Assembly (NCBI GenBank): GCA_946061515.1
Contig: CAMGRL010000001.1
Coordinates: forward strand, 1 to 64,000
Direction of reading: 5' to 3'
Length of the DNA stretch: 64,000 nt
From: an uncultured Clostridia bacterium
GTDB taxonomy: Bacteria > Bacillota > Clostridia > Oscillospirales > Oscillospiraceae
The notes beneath the pieces are model-generated. The model was not told where the DNA came from and did not search any database. It saw nothing but the letters and a program-made list of their open reading frames with translations. Each line of letters starts with the position of its first letter. The first letter of the stretch is position 1. Both the position numbers and the translations under genes were made by a program. This document shows, in pieces, positions 51,770 to 60,161 of this stretch.

Positions 51770-52921
51770 TTAGCCAAAAAGACTAAGGATAAATTGCCAC
51801 AGACTGATGGCGGCGTAGTTATTAGCGAAAGCTTTTGTGATTCCGAACTCAAAATAGAAATAACCGAAATAGAGTAAGGTAGCCACCACGGTTACAAACT
51901 GTACAGATTGTTTCGTAAACAGTTTCTTGACGATCCAAGGGAGAGCGATTACTGTTGCGATCTCAAAATACGCTGCCATGCGGGCATAAAGATTTGCACC
52001 CTGGACCAGTCCGATGGTCAATATAAACGCACTGACGATACTCATATTGACAAATAAATTCTCTGTTCTCGTTGAATCGTGAAACAAACGGTTGCGGAAA
52101 ACCAGAGCCAAGACAGCCGGAACCCAATACACCATTACGCGGAGAATGTTGATCTGATGATTGTCAAATACTTCGTCGTCTGCGACAAGCGCGCCAATTG
52201 ATTGCGCATATTCCATAAACGCCCCCAATGTAACATCGTAGGTGGCCATGGCAAATAATGTTGTGCCAAGCAATATCCAAGTTAGCTTTCCCCACGGTTT
52301 GTCTAATAGGAGCGGAACAATAGCAAACATAAAGGCATGGGTATGGAACATGATCGCAACCAGCACCAAAAGATAAAAGCGTATGTATTTCCTGTCAATT
52401 GCATATGGAATTGATAAAAGCAGGAAAAACATAGCCAGACATTGCTTTAATGCGGCAATATATGTGACATATGTTCCAATAGAAAAGAAGATCAGAATAC
52501 TGAATGCTGGATTAACAGAATAGCGTTTGAAAAGCTTGATAACAGCAAAGCTGCTTAAAAAAGCAGGAAAAAAGAAATAAATATGATAGTTTTCGGTGAT
52601 ATCGTGCATCAAGCTCCGGTACAGCATAGACCACGGATTGCCTGTCCAATCTGTAAAGGTTCCGGCTTTAATGCCTTCTGCAACGCTCATGGCGTTTTTA
52701 AAAGAGAAAATATAGTTTCCCGTATCATTATAGCTGGTCCTTAAAAACGAGAAGCATGTCATCCAAGCGATGACGATGACCATAAAAATATCCGACCTGC
52801 GCCGCATGAAATGATACTTTCCGGTCTGTTTGCCTTCGATCTGCACATCCACCGGATGATACACTTCGGACAGGTACATCAGGAATACGCAGCCCCAATA
52901 TAGTAAAACGAGTTGTTTCAC
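51770..52921 (-). CDS. EpsG-family membrane protein, probable polysaccharide polymerase
   Basis: A 383-residue protein with about ten membrane helices. EpsG-like motifs include SFLRTSYNDTGNYIFSFKNA (the Arg-rich DTxxY region) and YVTYIAALKQCLAMFFLLLSI (the RQ-type loop). EpsG proteins are the Wzy-like polymerases of Gram-positive exopolysaccharide loci. It is the first gene of the operon, read from a GTG start with GAGAGGA upstream and driven by the promoter at 52984-53012. Confidence 0.87.
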   Translation of the reverse strand: MKQLVLLYWGCVFLMYLSEVYHPVDVQIEGKQTGKYHFMRRRSDIFMVIVIAWMTCFSFLRTSYNDTGNYIFSFKNAMSVAEGIKAGTFTDWTGNPWSMLYRSLMHDITENYHIYFFFPAFLSSFAVIKLFKRYSVNPAFSILIFFSIGTYVTYIAALKQCLAMFFLLLSIPYAIDRKYIRFYLLVLVAIMFHTHAFMFAIVPLLLDKPWGKLTWILLGTTLFAMATYDVTLGAFMEYAQSIGALVADDEVFDNHQINILRVMVYWVPAVLALVFRNRLFHDSTRTENLFVNMSIVSAFILTIGLVQGANLYARMAAYFEIATVIALPWIVKKLFTKQSVQFVTVVATLLYFGYFYFEFGITKAFANNYAAISLWQFILSLFG

Positions 52922-52971
52922 GCTGAAGTCCTCTCGAATAATTGATATTGCGAAAGGGCATAATAACCCTT

Positions 52972-53241
52972 TTAGATTAAGCTATTATAATATATTTTAC
53001 TGATTTTGTAAACCGCTAACGGCGCTTTGCGCGTAAAGAAATCATAAAAACCGTCTATCTGGGAGAAAGAAATAAGCTTGTATGGTTTTTCCTGTAAAAC
53101 CGTTGACAGAGCGGCGGTTTCCTGCCCATAAAAAACGGTCTGCTGCCCCGCGCCTGCGGACAGAATCTCAATTGCGGCGATTCTTCCCCACAGAGCGAAA
53201 AAACCGGACGGTAATTGTTGACTTGATAATTTCCTTATGAT
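52972..53241 (-). pseudogene. Open-frame remnant without a start codon
   Basis: A 90-codon open frame reads like real protein (GRIAAIEILSAGAGQQTVFY, then QIDGFYDFFTRKAPLAVYKI) and ends at a TAA. It contains no ATG, GTG or TTG start. Its codon use resembles coding DNA. The promoters for the polysaccharide operon and for the lipoprotein at 53285 are embedded in its two ends. It is best explained as the C-terminal remnant of a gene. I do not recognise the family, and a chance open frame is possible. Confidence 0.4.
52984..53012 (-). promoter_or_regulatory. Promoter of the polysaccharide operon
   Basis: TTTACA and a perfect TATAAT are separated by exactly 17 nt, 63 nt upstream of the EpsG start. 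It appears to be the only strong promoter for the 18-gene operon. Confidence 0.8.
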
Positions 53242-53246
53242 TTAAT
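53218..53246 (+). promoter_or_regulatory. Promoter of the transglutaminase-like lipoprotein
   Basis: TTGACT and TTTAAT are separated by 17 nt, 39 nt upstream of the ATG at 53285. Confidence 0.6.
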
Positions 53247-53284
53247 GCCAGTATCACGATGTGGAAGATTATGGGGGCCTTGAT

Positions 53285-55357
53285 ATGGCGCAGATAAGGT
53301 TGTTTAAACGGAAAGGGTGTTTGCTTGCTGCTTTTGTCCTGATAGCCGTCCTCCTCTCCGGCTGCGGCGCACCGAAGGAATATACGCTCAGATATCAATA
53401 TAACGGAGAGGTCCTGCGGGAGCTGACGCTGACCGCCGGCGAGCTGCCGCCGGAATACGTCCCCGAGATTCCCGGCATGCGCTTTATCTGCTGGACGGAT
53501 CAGGCGGGCGCGCCTGTGGAGCCTTCCGCCGCCGGGAGCGGGAAAGACGCCGTGTACACGGCCTGCGTCCTCCCCGCGCTGGACAGCCATGTGCCCTACC
53601 TCTTTGCGGATGAAAGCGGTTTTCTCCGCCCGGAAGACAGCATCAGCGCGGAGGAATTGAGCCGGGCTGTCTCGGCGCTGCTGTCTCCGGAAGCGGACGT
53701 TCAGCCGGTTTTGCCGGAGGGGGAAGGGCCGGCCTCCCGGGCGGAGATCGTGCAGGTCCTGGGCCAGTTTTTCACCGATGAGGAGCTGGCGGAATATGCC
53801 GGGGAGGGCAGTATGTCCCGGGCGGAATTTGCCGCCATGCTCAACCGGCTCACCGGCAGGGGCGCAGACGAGCGGGTGAAAACCGAGGGTGCCGCTCCGG
53901 TGGATCTGGACAGGAACAGCCCCTATTTTGCCGACCTGCTGGAAGCCGCCGTTTGGCACAGCATATCAGCAGAGGGAACGCGCTGGGAAGAGACGGAGAT
54001 CTCCTCCGGCTATGAGCCGGGGGTGTTTCTGCTCTCCGGCAGCCTCTATTGCTGCGGGGAGGACGGTCTGCTGCTGCGGGACGCTTACGCCGGCCCCCTT
54101 TATTTCGGCGCGGATGGGCGCTATACCTCCGGGGACAGCGAGCTGGACGGGTATGTCTCCGAAACCATTCTGGCGCTCTGCGCCCAGCACCCGGAGGCGG
54201 CGCAGGACAGAGAGGCCCTGCTGCGGCTTATCTATGAATATGTGCGGGACAGCTTCCAGTATTTGAGCCGGAACCACTATGCTGAAGGGGCGACCGAATG
54301 GGAGACGGACGACGCGAAAGTGATGTTTGAAACCGGTCTGGGCAACTGCTTTAATTCCGCCGCGGCCTTCTGGGCGCTGGCCCGGGGGATCGGTTATCCC
54401 GCTGTGACCATCTGCCGCCCGCTGGATGCTCTGGGCGGCGTCCACGGCTGGACGGAAATCGAGATCGACGGGGTACCGTATATCTTTGACCCCCAGCTGG
54501 AGAAAAACTTCAAGAATGACCGGTATAAGCTCAGCTATGAGGAGGGCAGAAAATACGGCTACCGCCGCCCGGCCTCTCCGGAGGAGCTGGTCTATGAGGA
54601 CTACCGGGACATGGTCTATTTCAAGCCCACAGAGCTGGGCGAGGTCGTCAGCGCCACAGGGGAGGACGGCGCCACATATCTCATCTATCTGCCCTATGGC
54701 TACGATGAGAACCGGCAGTATAAGGTCCTGCTGTATCTGAACGGCGCCGACGGCGACCCCTATAAGATGCTGGGTACAGGCCCCAGCTATTCCCACCGGA
54801 ACATCTATTTCGGCCGTCAGATCAACACCAAAACCTATCTGGACTTTCTGATCCAGGAGGGCTACTGCGATCCGCTCATTATCGTCTCCACAAACACCAC
54901 GACTTCCGCCGAGCATGTGGGCAGGTATCTGTCCCTGATCCAGTACACGGTGGACAACTTTTCCACCTACGCAGCGGATTCCTCCGTGGAAGCGCTTGTG
55001 GCGGCAAGGGAGAATTTCGCCATTGCCGGCCCCTCCACCGCCGCCCAGTCCATATGCATAGCCATTCAGGAGCTGCCGGATATCTTTGCCTATTACGGCC
55101 TGTTTTCCGGCATGGCCCAGGAGGAGGCCACCCTGGAGGCGTTTTCCCAAAAGCAGGAGATCAAATATCTGGTTATGGCGGCAGGCGAGCTGGACTATAA
55201 GCTGAACACCATGAGAGAGGCGTACCCGGCCTTTTCCCAGCTGGACAACGTGACCGATTCCACCCTGATGATCGTTGAGGACGGCGATCACGACTGGACG
55301 GTGTTCGACGGGGCTATACGGGAGCTTTTGTTCCGTTTTGCGCCGGCCGGCGGATAA
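53285..55357 (+). CDS. Lipoprotein combining SLH-like, transglutaminase-like and esterase-like domains
   Basis: Signal peptide with lipobox LSGC (Cys27), so the protein is anchored outside. Residues ~100-210 contain two SLH-like segments (GFLRPEDSISAEELSRAVSA, GSMSRAEFAAMLNRLTG). A transglutaminase-like fold follows with the triad Cys355 (GNCFNSAAAFWALARG), His387 (GGVHGW) and Asp402. The C-terminal ~240 residues resemble an alpha/beta-hydrolase esterase (IYLPYGYDENRQYKVLLYLNG) with Ser584 in GPSTA and His669 in DGDHDW. I start at the ATG at 53285, 8 nt after GGGGG, rather than the GTG at 53261. The substrate is unknown; cell-wall or glycan processing is likely. Confidence 0.8.
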   Translation: MAQIRLFKRKGCLLAAFVLIAVLLSGCGAPKEYTLRYQYNGEVLRELTLTAGELPPEYVPEIPGMRFICWTDQAGAPVEPSAAGSGKDAVYTACVLPALDSHVPYLFADESGFLRPEDSISAEELSRAVSALLSPEADVQPVLPEGEGPASRAEIVQVLGQFFTDEELAEYAGEGSMSRAEFAAMLNRLTGRGADERVKTEGAAPVDLDRNSPYFADLLEAAVWHSISAEGTRWEETEISSGYEPGVFLLSGSLYCCGEDGLLLRDAYAGPLYFGADGRYTSGDSELDGYVSETILALCAQHPEAAQDREALLRLIYEYVRDSFQYLSRNHYAEGATEWETDDAKVMFETGLGNCFNSAAAFWALARGIGYPAVTICRPLDALGGVHGWTEIEIDGVPYIFDPQLEKNFKNDRYKLSYEEGRKYGYRRPASPEELVYEDYRDMVYFKPTELGEVVSATGEDGATYLIYLPYGYDENRQYKVLLYLNGADGDPYKMLGTGPSYSHRNIYFGRQINTKTYLDFLIQEGYCDPLIIVSTNTTTSAEHVGRYLSLIQYTVDNFSTYAADSSVEALVAARENFAIAGPSTAAQSICIAIQELPDIFAYYGLFSGMAQEEATLEAFSQKQEIKYLVMAAGELDYKLNTMREAYPAFSQLDNVTDSTLMIVEDGDHDWTVFDGAIRELLFRFAPAGG

Positions 55358-55363
55358 AAAATC

Positions 55364-55473
55364 TGCCGTTAAAAATACCGGGAGTGAGGATGACTCTGCG
55401 GCTTAGCGGGCTTTACCTGCTGAAGTGCGGCCATCGGCCGGAGAAACTCCTTCTCCCAGTATTTTTAACGGCA
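55364..55473. other. Large structured intergenic element with a 21-bp closing stem
   Basis: TGCCGTTAAAAATAC...GGGAG at 55364-55384 pairs with CTCCC...GTATTTTTAACGGCA at 55453-55473 (20 pairs, one C-A mismatch). Inside lie three small hairpins (AGCGGG/CCTGCT, GGCC/GGCC, GGAG/CTCC), giving a multibranched fold. On the minus strand it ends with TTTTTT, so that orientation could be a terminated RNA. On the plus strand it follows the lipoprotein stop by 6 nt. Confidence 0.65.
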
Positions 55474-55808
55474 AATTTACGCGAAAAATTGTAAAAACAT
55501 CACTTTACAAAAGTAAAAATGTGGTATAAAGTTCAAATGAGAATCAAGTGCAATTTTTATAGATAATATCACATTTTGTCGCGGTTTTCTGAGAGACTGC
55601 ATAATTTGCAGTTTTACAGGAATAATTTGCAGAAAAGCGATGTTAGAGATAATGATGAGCACTTTGGCGCTGCGCGGAGCTGGCTGACAAAGCGGCGAGG
55701 TCTCCGGCGGGAGAGCTGGGGAAAGACCCGGCCCGGAGGCCTTCGCCAGGAGAAAAAAGGCGGGCGCATTTACGCAAAACGGATTTAAAGACTTGGGGCG
55801 GATAGGGT
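55474..55808. other. Leader region of the LytTR regulator with direct repeats
   Basis: No convincing gene; the left half is strongly AT-rich. Two copies of ATAATTTGCAG (55601-55611 and 55622-55632) are spaced 21 bp start to start, two helical turns. That is the spacing typical of LytTR-type binding sites, though the sequence does not match the usual consensus. A 15-codon ORF at about 55639 has no good ribosome site. Confidence 0.5.
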
Positions 55809-56525
55809 ATGGTACATATCGCCATATGCGATGATGATTACAAGCAGAGCCAAAAGACCGAAAAACTCATTCTGGAAAAAGCGGAACGCTTCTCCCCGGA
55901 GACAGAGCTGTTTTCCGACGGTACAGAGCTGATCAAAGCCGTTAAAAACGGAGGCTACACGCCGGACCTGGCCGTTCTGGACATCCATATGCCCGGGACC
56001 AGCGGGATAGATGTGGCAAAGACGCTGAACCTGCTGGTCCCGGAGTGCAACATCATTTTTCTTACCAGTTTTCTTGGCTATGCCACGGAGGTATATGAGA
56101 CCCGCCACAGCTATTTCATCTTAAAATCCGAGCTGGAAGAGCGCATTGACGCCGCGCTGACAAAGGTTTTGGCGGACAGGACGCAGGAACTGCGCATCCG
56201 CTTCCGGGAGGGGCGGACAGTGCAGACGGTGACGGCAGCGGAAGTTCTGTATCTGGAACGGATTTTGAAAAAGACCGCCATTGTTCTTTGCAGCGGGAAA
56301 AAGCATTTTACCACCGCAAAGGCGGAAGAGCTGCTGAAGGATTTCCCGGCGGACCGCTTTGCCCACTGCCACCAGAGCTTCTGGGTCAATGTGGAAAAGA
56401 TCACTGGCATGAAAACGGAGAGCTTCTCCCTGATCAACGGAGAGGAGATCCCCATCAGCCGCAGCCGGAAAAAGGAGGCAAAGGACGCCTTTTTTGCCCA
56501 GCTTGAACGGCAGACGGAACATTAA
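55809..56525 (+). CDS. LytTR-family response regulator (AgrA/ComE-like), orphan
   Basis: A 238-residue two-domain regulator. The receiver domain has the acidic pocket CDDD (8-10), phospho-acceptor Asp58 in VLDIHMPG and the conserved Lys106. The LytTR DNA-binding domain follows from about residue 125 (VTAAEVLYLERILKKTAIVL, FAHCHQSFWVNVEKI, EIPISRSRKKEAKDAF). No histidine kinase gene adjoins it, so its partner is elsewhere or absent. Upstream direct repeats may be its own sites. Confidence 0.92.
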   Translation: MVHIAICDDDYKQSQKTEKLILEKAERFSPETELFSDGTELIKAVKNGGYTPDLAVLDIHMPGTSGIDVAKTLNLLVPECNIIFLTSFLGYATEVYETRHSYFILKSELEERIDAALTKVLADRTQELRIRFREGRTVQTVTAAEVLYLERILKKTAIVLCSGKKHFTTAKAEELLKDFPADRFAHCHQSFWVNVEKITGMKTESFSLINGEEIPISRSRKKEAKDAFFAQLERQTEH

Positions 56526-56534
56526 AAAAGGAAA

Positions 56535-56567
56535 ACATCCTGAGCCTTTGCTCGGGATGTTTTTTTG
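56535..56567 (+). terminator. Terminator after the LytTR regulator
   Basis: A 10-bp stem (ACATCCTGAG/CTCGGGATGT, one G-U) is followed by seven T residues. Confidence 0.88.
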
Positions 56568-56586
56568 ATGGCGGTGGGCCGCCGCG

Positions 56587-57495
56587 TTATAATGTGGGCT
56601 GGATCCGCTGCCGGAGATAGCCCTCCCGGACGCCGTAACGACTGACGGCGATATGGGATATCCGGTAACAGCCCGCCACATGGCGCAGGACCATAAGGCC
56701 GGGGATCAGCGTGTGGATGCGCTCCGGCTCATAGCGCAAAATCAGGTCGGCGGCGTCCTTGTCCGCCTTGCAGAGCTGTTCGGTCAGCTGCTCCAGCTGC
56801 GCTCTGGTGAAGCTGCGGCTGCCGTCTGGCAGACCGAAAAGATTTTTGCAAAGCCGCAGGGCCGCCCGGGCGGTGCCGCCCACACAGAGAAGCTGGTCCA
56901 TGGCCGGGAGTTCTTTCAGCGCGCCGTCTTCAAAGGCGGTCTGGATCGCGTCCTTGATCCGCTGCTGGGAGCCTTTTCCCGGCAGAATATTTTTCACACA
57001 GTCCCGGTACAGCTTCAGCGAGCCTACCGGCACGCTTCCGGCCTTTTGCAGCTGTCCGCCGGTGAGCAGGCCCAGTTCCGTGCTGGCCCCGCCGATATCC
57101 GCGAACAGCCCGTCGGCCATTTCCATATCGCAGACTGCCCCGTAAAAGCCGCATTCGGCCTCCGCTTCGCCGGAGAGCACCTCCACCTCCACGCCGGTCT
57201 CCCGGCGGATCTGCTCCACGGCCTGAATGGTGTTGGAGATGTTCCGCAAAGAGGCCGTGGCGAATACCGCTAAATGCTCGATGTGGAGAAGCTCCAGGGT
57301 GGTCTGAAATTCCCGCAGACTGCGGCAGGCGCAGTCAATGCCGTCCTGGGTCAGCCGCCCATGCTCCACATAGCCTGCAAGCCCTGCCATGATTTTTTCC
57401 TTAAACAGGATCTTGAAGCTGCTTTCGTCCAGGTCATAGACCGTCAGCCGGATGCTGTTGGAGCCCATGTCGATCAATGCGTATTTCATGTGCAT
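56587..57495 (-). CDS. Ppx/GppA-family exopolyphosphatase
   Basis: An ASKHA-fold phosphatase of 302 aa that releases phosphate from polyphosphate or pppGpp. The P-loop DMGSNSIRLTVYD is at the N-terminus, FADIGGASTELGLL forms the second phosphate loop, and the GxxGxGSxQ-like LPGKGSQQRIKDA is present. It lacks the C-terminal HD domain of long GppA proteins. It starts 14 nt after the ppk1 stop, so synthesis and breakdown of polyphosphate are encoded together. Confidence 0.93.
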   Translation of the reverse strand: MHMKYALIDMGSNSIRLTVYDLDESSFKILFKEKIMAGLAGYVEHGRLTQDGIDCACRSLREFQTTLELLHIEHLAVFATASLRNISNTIQAVEQIRRETGVEVEVLSGEAEAECGFYGAVCDMEMADGLFADIGGASTELGLLTGGQLQKAGSVPVGSLKLYRDCVKNILPGKGSQQRIKDAIQTAFEDGALKELPAMDQLLCVGGTARAALRLCKNLFGLPDGSRSFTRAQLEQLTEQLCKADKDAADLILRYEPERIHTLIPGLMVLRHVAGCYRISHIAVSRYGVREGYLRQRIQPTL

Positions 57496-57509
57496 CGCTC
57501 CACTTAAAG

Positions 57510-59645
57510 TTACTTGGCTTCCTTCCGGAAGGCCCGGCGCAGCCAGCCTGGCAGCTGCCGAGATTTATCCGCAGAAGTGGGTGCCGCAGGCGCGGGCTCC
57601 GAAGGTTCAGACGCCTGCTGATAGGCCTGCCGGTAGAAATATTCCTGGGAATTCAGCGGCGGGTCATTATTCTGCACGCGCACATATTTTCCCGTGTTTT
57701 GCAGCTCCCGGGCCTGCTGATTGTCCCGCAGCATGGTTTGGAACATCTCCGTCAGCCGCCGGCGCAGCCCGGCGTCCAGGATCGGGGCGGCCACCTCCAC
57801 CCGCCGCAGGGTGTTGCGGGTCATAAAGTCGGCGGAGGCGATATAGACGATCTGCCGCTCCCCAGTTCCGAAGATATAAATGCGGGAGTGCTCCAAAAAG
57901 CGGCCCACAATGCTGATGACCCGGATGTTTTCCGTGTCCCCCGGCACGCCGGGCAGCAGACAGCAGATGCCGCGGACCACCAGGTCGATCTTCACGCCCT
58001 CCTGAGAGGCCTGGATCAGCCGGTCGATGATGGTCTTGTCCGTGAGAGAGTTGATCTTTATGCCGATATAGGCCGGCTCGCCCTTCCGGGCATAAGCGAT
58101 CTCCCGGTCGATCAGGGCCAGCACCCGGTTTTGCAGGCTCCTGGGGGCCACCAGCAGATGCTGGGAATCCTCCACCATTTCGCCCTTGGCCAGGGCCTGA
58201 AACACCGCGGCGGCCTCCATTCCGATGGCCGGGTCTGCCGTCATCAGGGACAGGTCGGTGTAGAGCCGGGCGGTCTTTTCGTTGTAGTTTCCGGTGCCTA
58301 TCTGGGTATAATACTCGGTCTGGCCCTCCGCCCGGCGGGTCACAAGACAGAGCTTGCAGTGGACCTTGTAGCCGTCCAGCCCGTAGATCACCTGGCAGCC
58401 GGCCTCCTCCAGACGGCGGGACCATTCGATGTTGTTCTCCTCGTCAAAGCGGGCTTTCAGCTCCACCAGCACCAGAACATTCTTGCCGTTTTCCGCCGCT
58501 TCAATGAGACTTTCCACGATCTTGCTGTGCCGGGCCACCCGGTACAGGGTCATTTTGATGGACACCACGCTGGGATCATTTGCCGCCTCCTGAAGGAAAT
58601 CCAGAAAGGGCTTCATGCTCTCAAAGGGATAGGACAGCAGCTTGTCCCCCGCTTTGATCTGGGGCATCACAGCGCAGTGGGGACGAAACTGAGAAGGGCG
58701 CTGGGGAAAGCGTTTTTCATAGAAAAGTTCCGGATCCTGCCGTAGGGAGTCCTGGATCTGAGACAGAAAGGACAGGTCCAGGGGCGAGCGGCAGCGGAAA
58801 ACCGCTTCCGGTTTCAGATCCGTATAGGAGCACAAAGTCTCCACAATGTCGCCGTCCAGCTCCCGGGACAGCTCCAGCCGCACCGGCGCCAGGCGACGGC
58901 GGCGCTTGATGAGCTGGGCCATAAACTCCCGGTAATCCAGATCCTCGTCATAGAGGGCGTCGGCGTCGATGTCCGCGTTTCGCGTCACCCGGATCAGGGA
59001 CTTGGAGGCCACCCGGTGGCTGCTGAACACCTTGGGCAGGAAGTGGAGGATCAGCTCCTCCGACAGCATCATGGCCCCCGGCTGCCCAGGCACGCGGATG
59101 AGCCGGGGAAAAACCCCGGTGCCGCAGGGGATAATGCCCAGCTTTTCCCCGCCGTTTTTTCCGGCCAGCACGCCCACGGCGTAGATCTCCTTGTTTTGCA
59201 GAAAGGGGAAGGGCTGCCGCTTGCTCACCACCGTGGGCGAGAGCAGCGGCGCGATCTCCGCGTCAAAATACCGCTCCAGCTCGCCGCTCTCTCGCGCGCC
59301 GATCTTCTGAAAATTGACCAGGCGGACGCCCTGCTCTTCCAGACGGCTCATCAGCGCGGCATAGACCGCGTCCCGCCGCCGGTTCAGCCGGGCGACTTCT
59401 TTCAGTATGGCGCTGATCTGCTCGGCGTCGGTCATGCGAGTCTTGTTGTCCCGCAGATCCCGGGACACCAGCAGCTGGTCCTCCAGGGAGCCCACCCGCA
59501 CCATGAAAAACTCGTCCAGATTGCTCTGAAAAATGGAGGCAAAGCTCAGCCGCTCGCACAGGGGCACGCGCTCATCCTCCGCCTCTTCAAGGACCCGTTC
59601 GTTGAATTTCAGCCAGGACAGCTCCCGGTTACTATATGTGTTCAT
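57510..59645 (-). CDS. ppk1: Polyphosphate kinase 1
   Basis: Ppk1 reversibly transfers the ATP gamma-phosphate to inorganic polyphosphate. The N domain opens NRELSWLKFNERVLEEA, and the head domain includes the NLDEFFMVRVG segment. The two phospholipase-D-like catalytic domains carry RVARHSKIVESLIEAAENGK, YKVHCKLCLVTRR (catalytic His in HxK) and GTGNYNEKTARLYTDLSL. The length of 711 aa is normal. A structured element with terminator hairpins lies 140 nt upstream. Confidence 0.96.
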   Translation of the reverse strand: MNTYSNRELSWLKFNERVLEEAEDERVPLCERLSFASIFQSNLDEFFMVRVGSLEDQLLVSRDLRDNKTRMTDAEQISAILKEVARLNRRRDAVYAALMSRLEEQGVRLVNFQKIGARESGELERYFDAEIAPLLSPTVVSKRQPFPFLQNKEIYAVGVLAGKNGGEKLGIIPCGTGVFPRLIRVPGQPGAMMLSEELILHFLPKVFSSHRVASKSLIRVTRNADIDADALYDEDLDYREFMAQLIKRRRRLAPVRLELSRELDGDIVETLCSYTDLKPEAVFRCRSPLDLSFLSQIQDSLRQDPELFYEKRFPQRPSQFRPHCAVMPQIKAGDKLLSYPFESMKPFLDFLQEAANDPSVVSIKMTLYRVARHSKIVESLIEAAENGKNVLVLVELKARFDEENNIEWSRRLEEAGCQVIYGLDGYKVHCKLCLVTRRAEGQTEYYTQIGTGNYNEKTARLYTDLSLMTADPAIGMEAAAVFQALAKGEMVEDSQHLLVAPRSLQNRVLALIDREIAYARKGEPAYIGIKINSLTDKTIIDRLIQASQEGVKIDLVVRGICCLLPGVPGDTENIRVISIVGRFLEHSRIYIFGTGERQIVYIASADFMTRNTLRRVEVAAPILDAGLRRRLTEMFQTMLRDNQQARELQNTGKYVRVQNNDPPLNSQEYFYRQAYQQASEPSEPAPAAPTSADKSRQLPGWLRRAFRKEAK

Positions 59646-59788
59646 CCCACGCCCACTCTTTTCCTGTTAATGACTACCAGTATGCGAAAAAGTGCATTTG
59701 CCCGATACCGCCGCCCGGTAAACTCTCTGTCAAATGATCGTAAAGTATTTTCCCCGGTTGAAGCCGCAAGAATACAGAAAACAAAAAT

Positions 59789-59816
59789 ACACCAGGTCTC
59801 AAAAGAAACCTGGTGT
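59789..59816 (-). terminator. Terminator hairpin, distal copy (with T-run)
   Basis: On the minus strand the hairpin ACACCAGGTTTC.../GACCTGGTGT is followed by ATTTTTG. An identical 28-nt hairpin lies at 59977-60004, so the pair brackets the structured element. Confidence 0.85.
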
Positions 59817-59976
59817 CAAGGCGTCGACAAAGTTCGACGCCTTGAAAACTTATACAGGAGTATTAAAAAATACTCCTGTATAAGTATGGATTGAACGCAG
59901 AAAGGGGACTCCCGTCCCCTCTCTGCACTCTCCCCATGCGACTTTATACACTGCCGATAGCTTTGTCTACAGTCTG
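59817..59976 (-). ncRNA. 160-nt structured element, copy 2
   Basis: On the minus strand this copy matches the element at 22158-22317 over its whole length of 160 nt. The first ~32 nt are identical. The three hairpins are conserved, with compensatory changes in stems 1 and 2 and changes confined to the loop in stem 3. It lies downstream of the lipoprotein gene at 60162 and upstream of ppk1, in the same orientation relative to its upstream gene as copy 1. Confidence 0.7.
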
Positions 59977-60004
59977 ACACCAGGTCTCAAAAGAAACCTG
60001 GTGT
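59977..60004 (-). repeat. Terminator hairpin, proximal copy
   Basis: This 28-nt hairpin is identical to 59789-59816 but lacks the T-run. It is unrelated in sequence to the hairpins flanking copy 1 of the element. Confidence 0.88.
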
Positions 60005-60161
60005 ATTAATGCGCGCGGTATGCGCATGTTCAGCAAGATGAAAGGCGCGGATTTGCCCGGCATGAAGTTTCGCGTTTTGTGGGCCGAATAGCGGTGGTAT
60101 AAACGGTGTACACGGCGGTACGGGAGGTCAGTCTCTCAAATAGCAGTCTGCCCGAACACAA

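Noticed and set aside
53966-55291. 441-codon minus-strand open frame opposite the transglutaminase-like lipoprotein
   Set aside because: It is an antisense shadow without domain or ribosome-site support.
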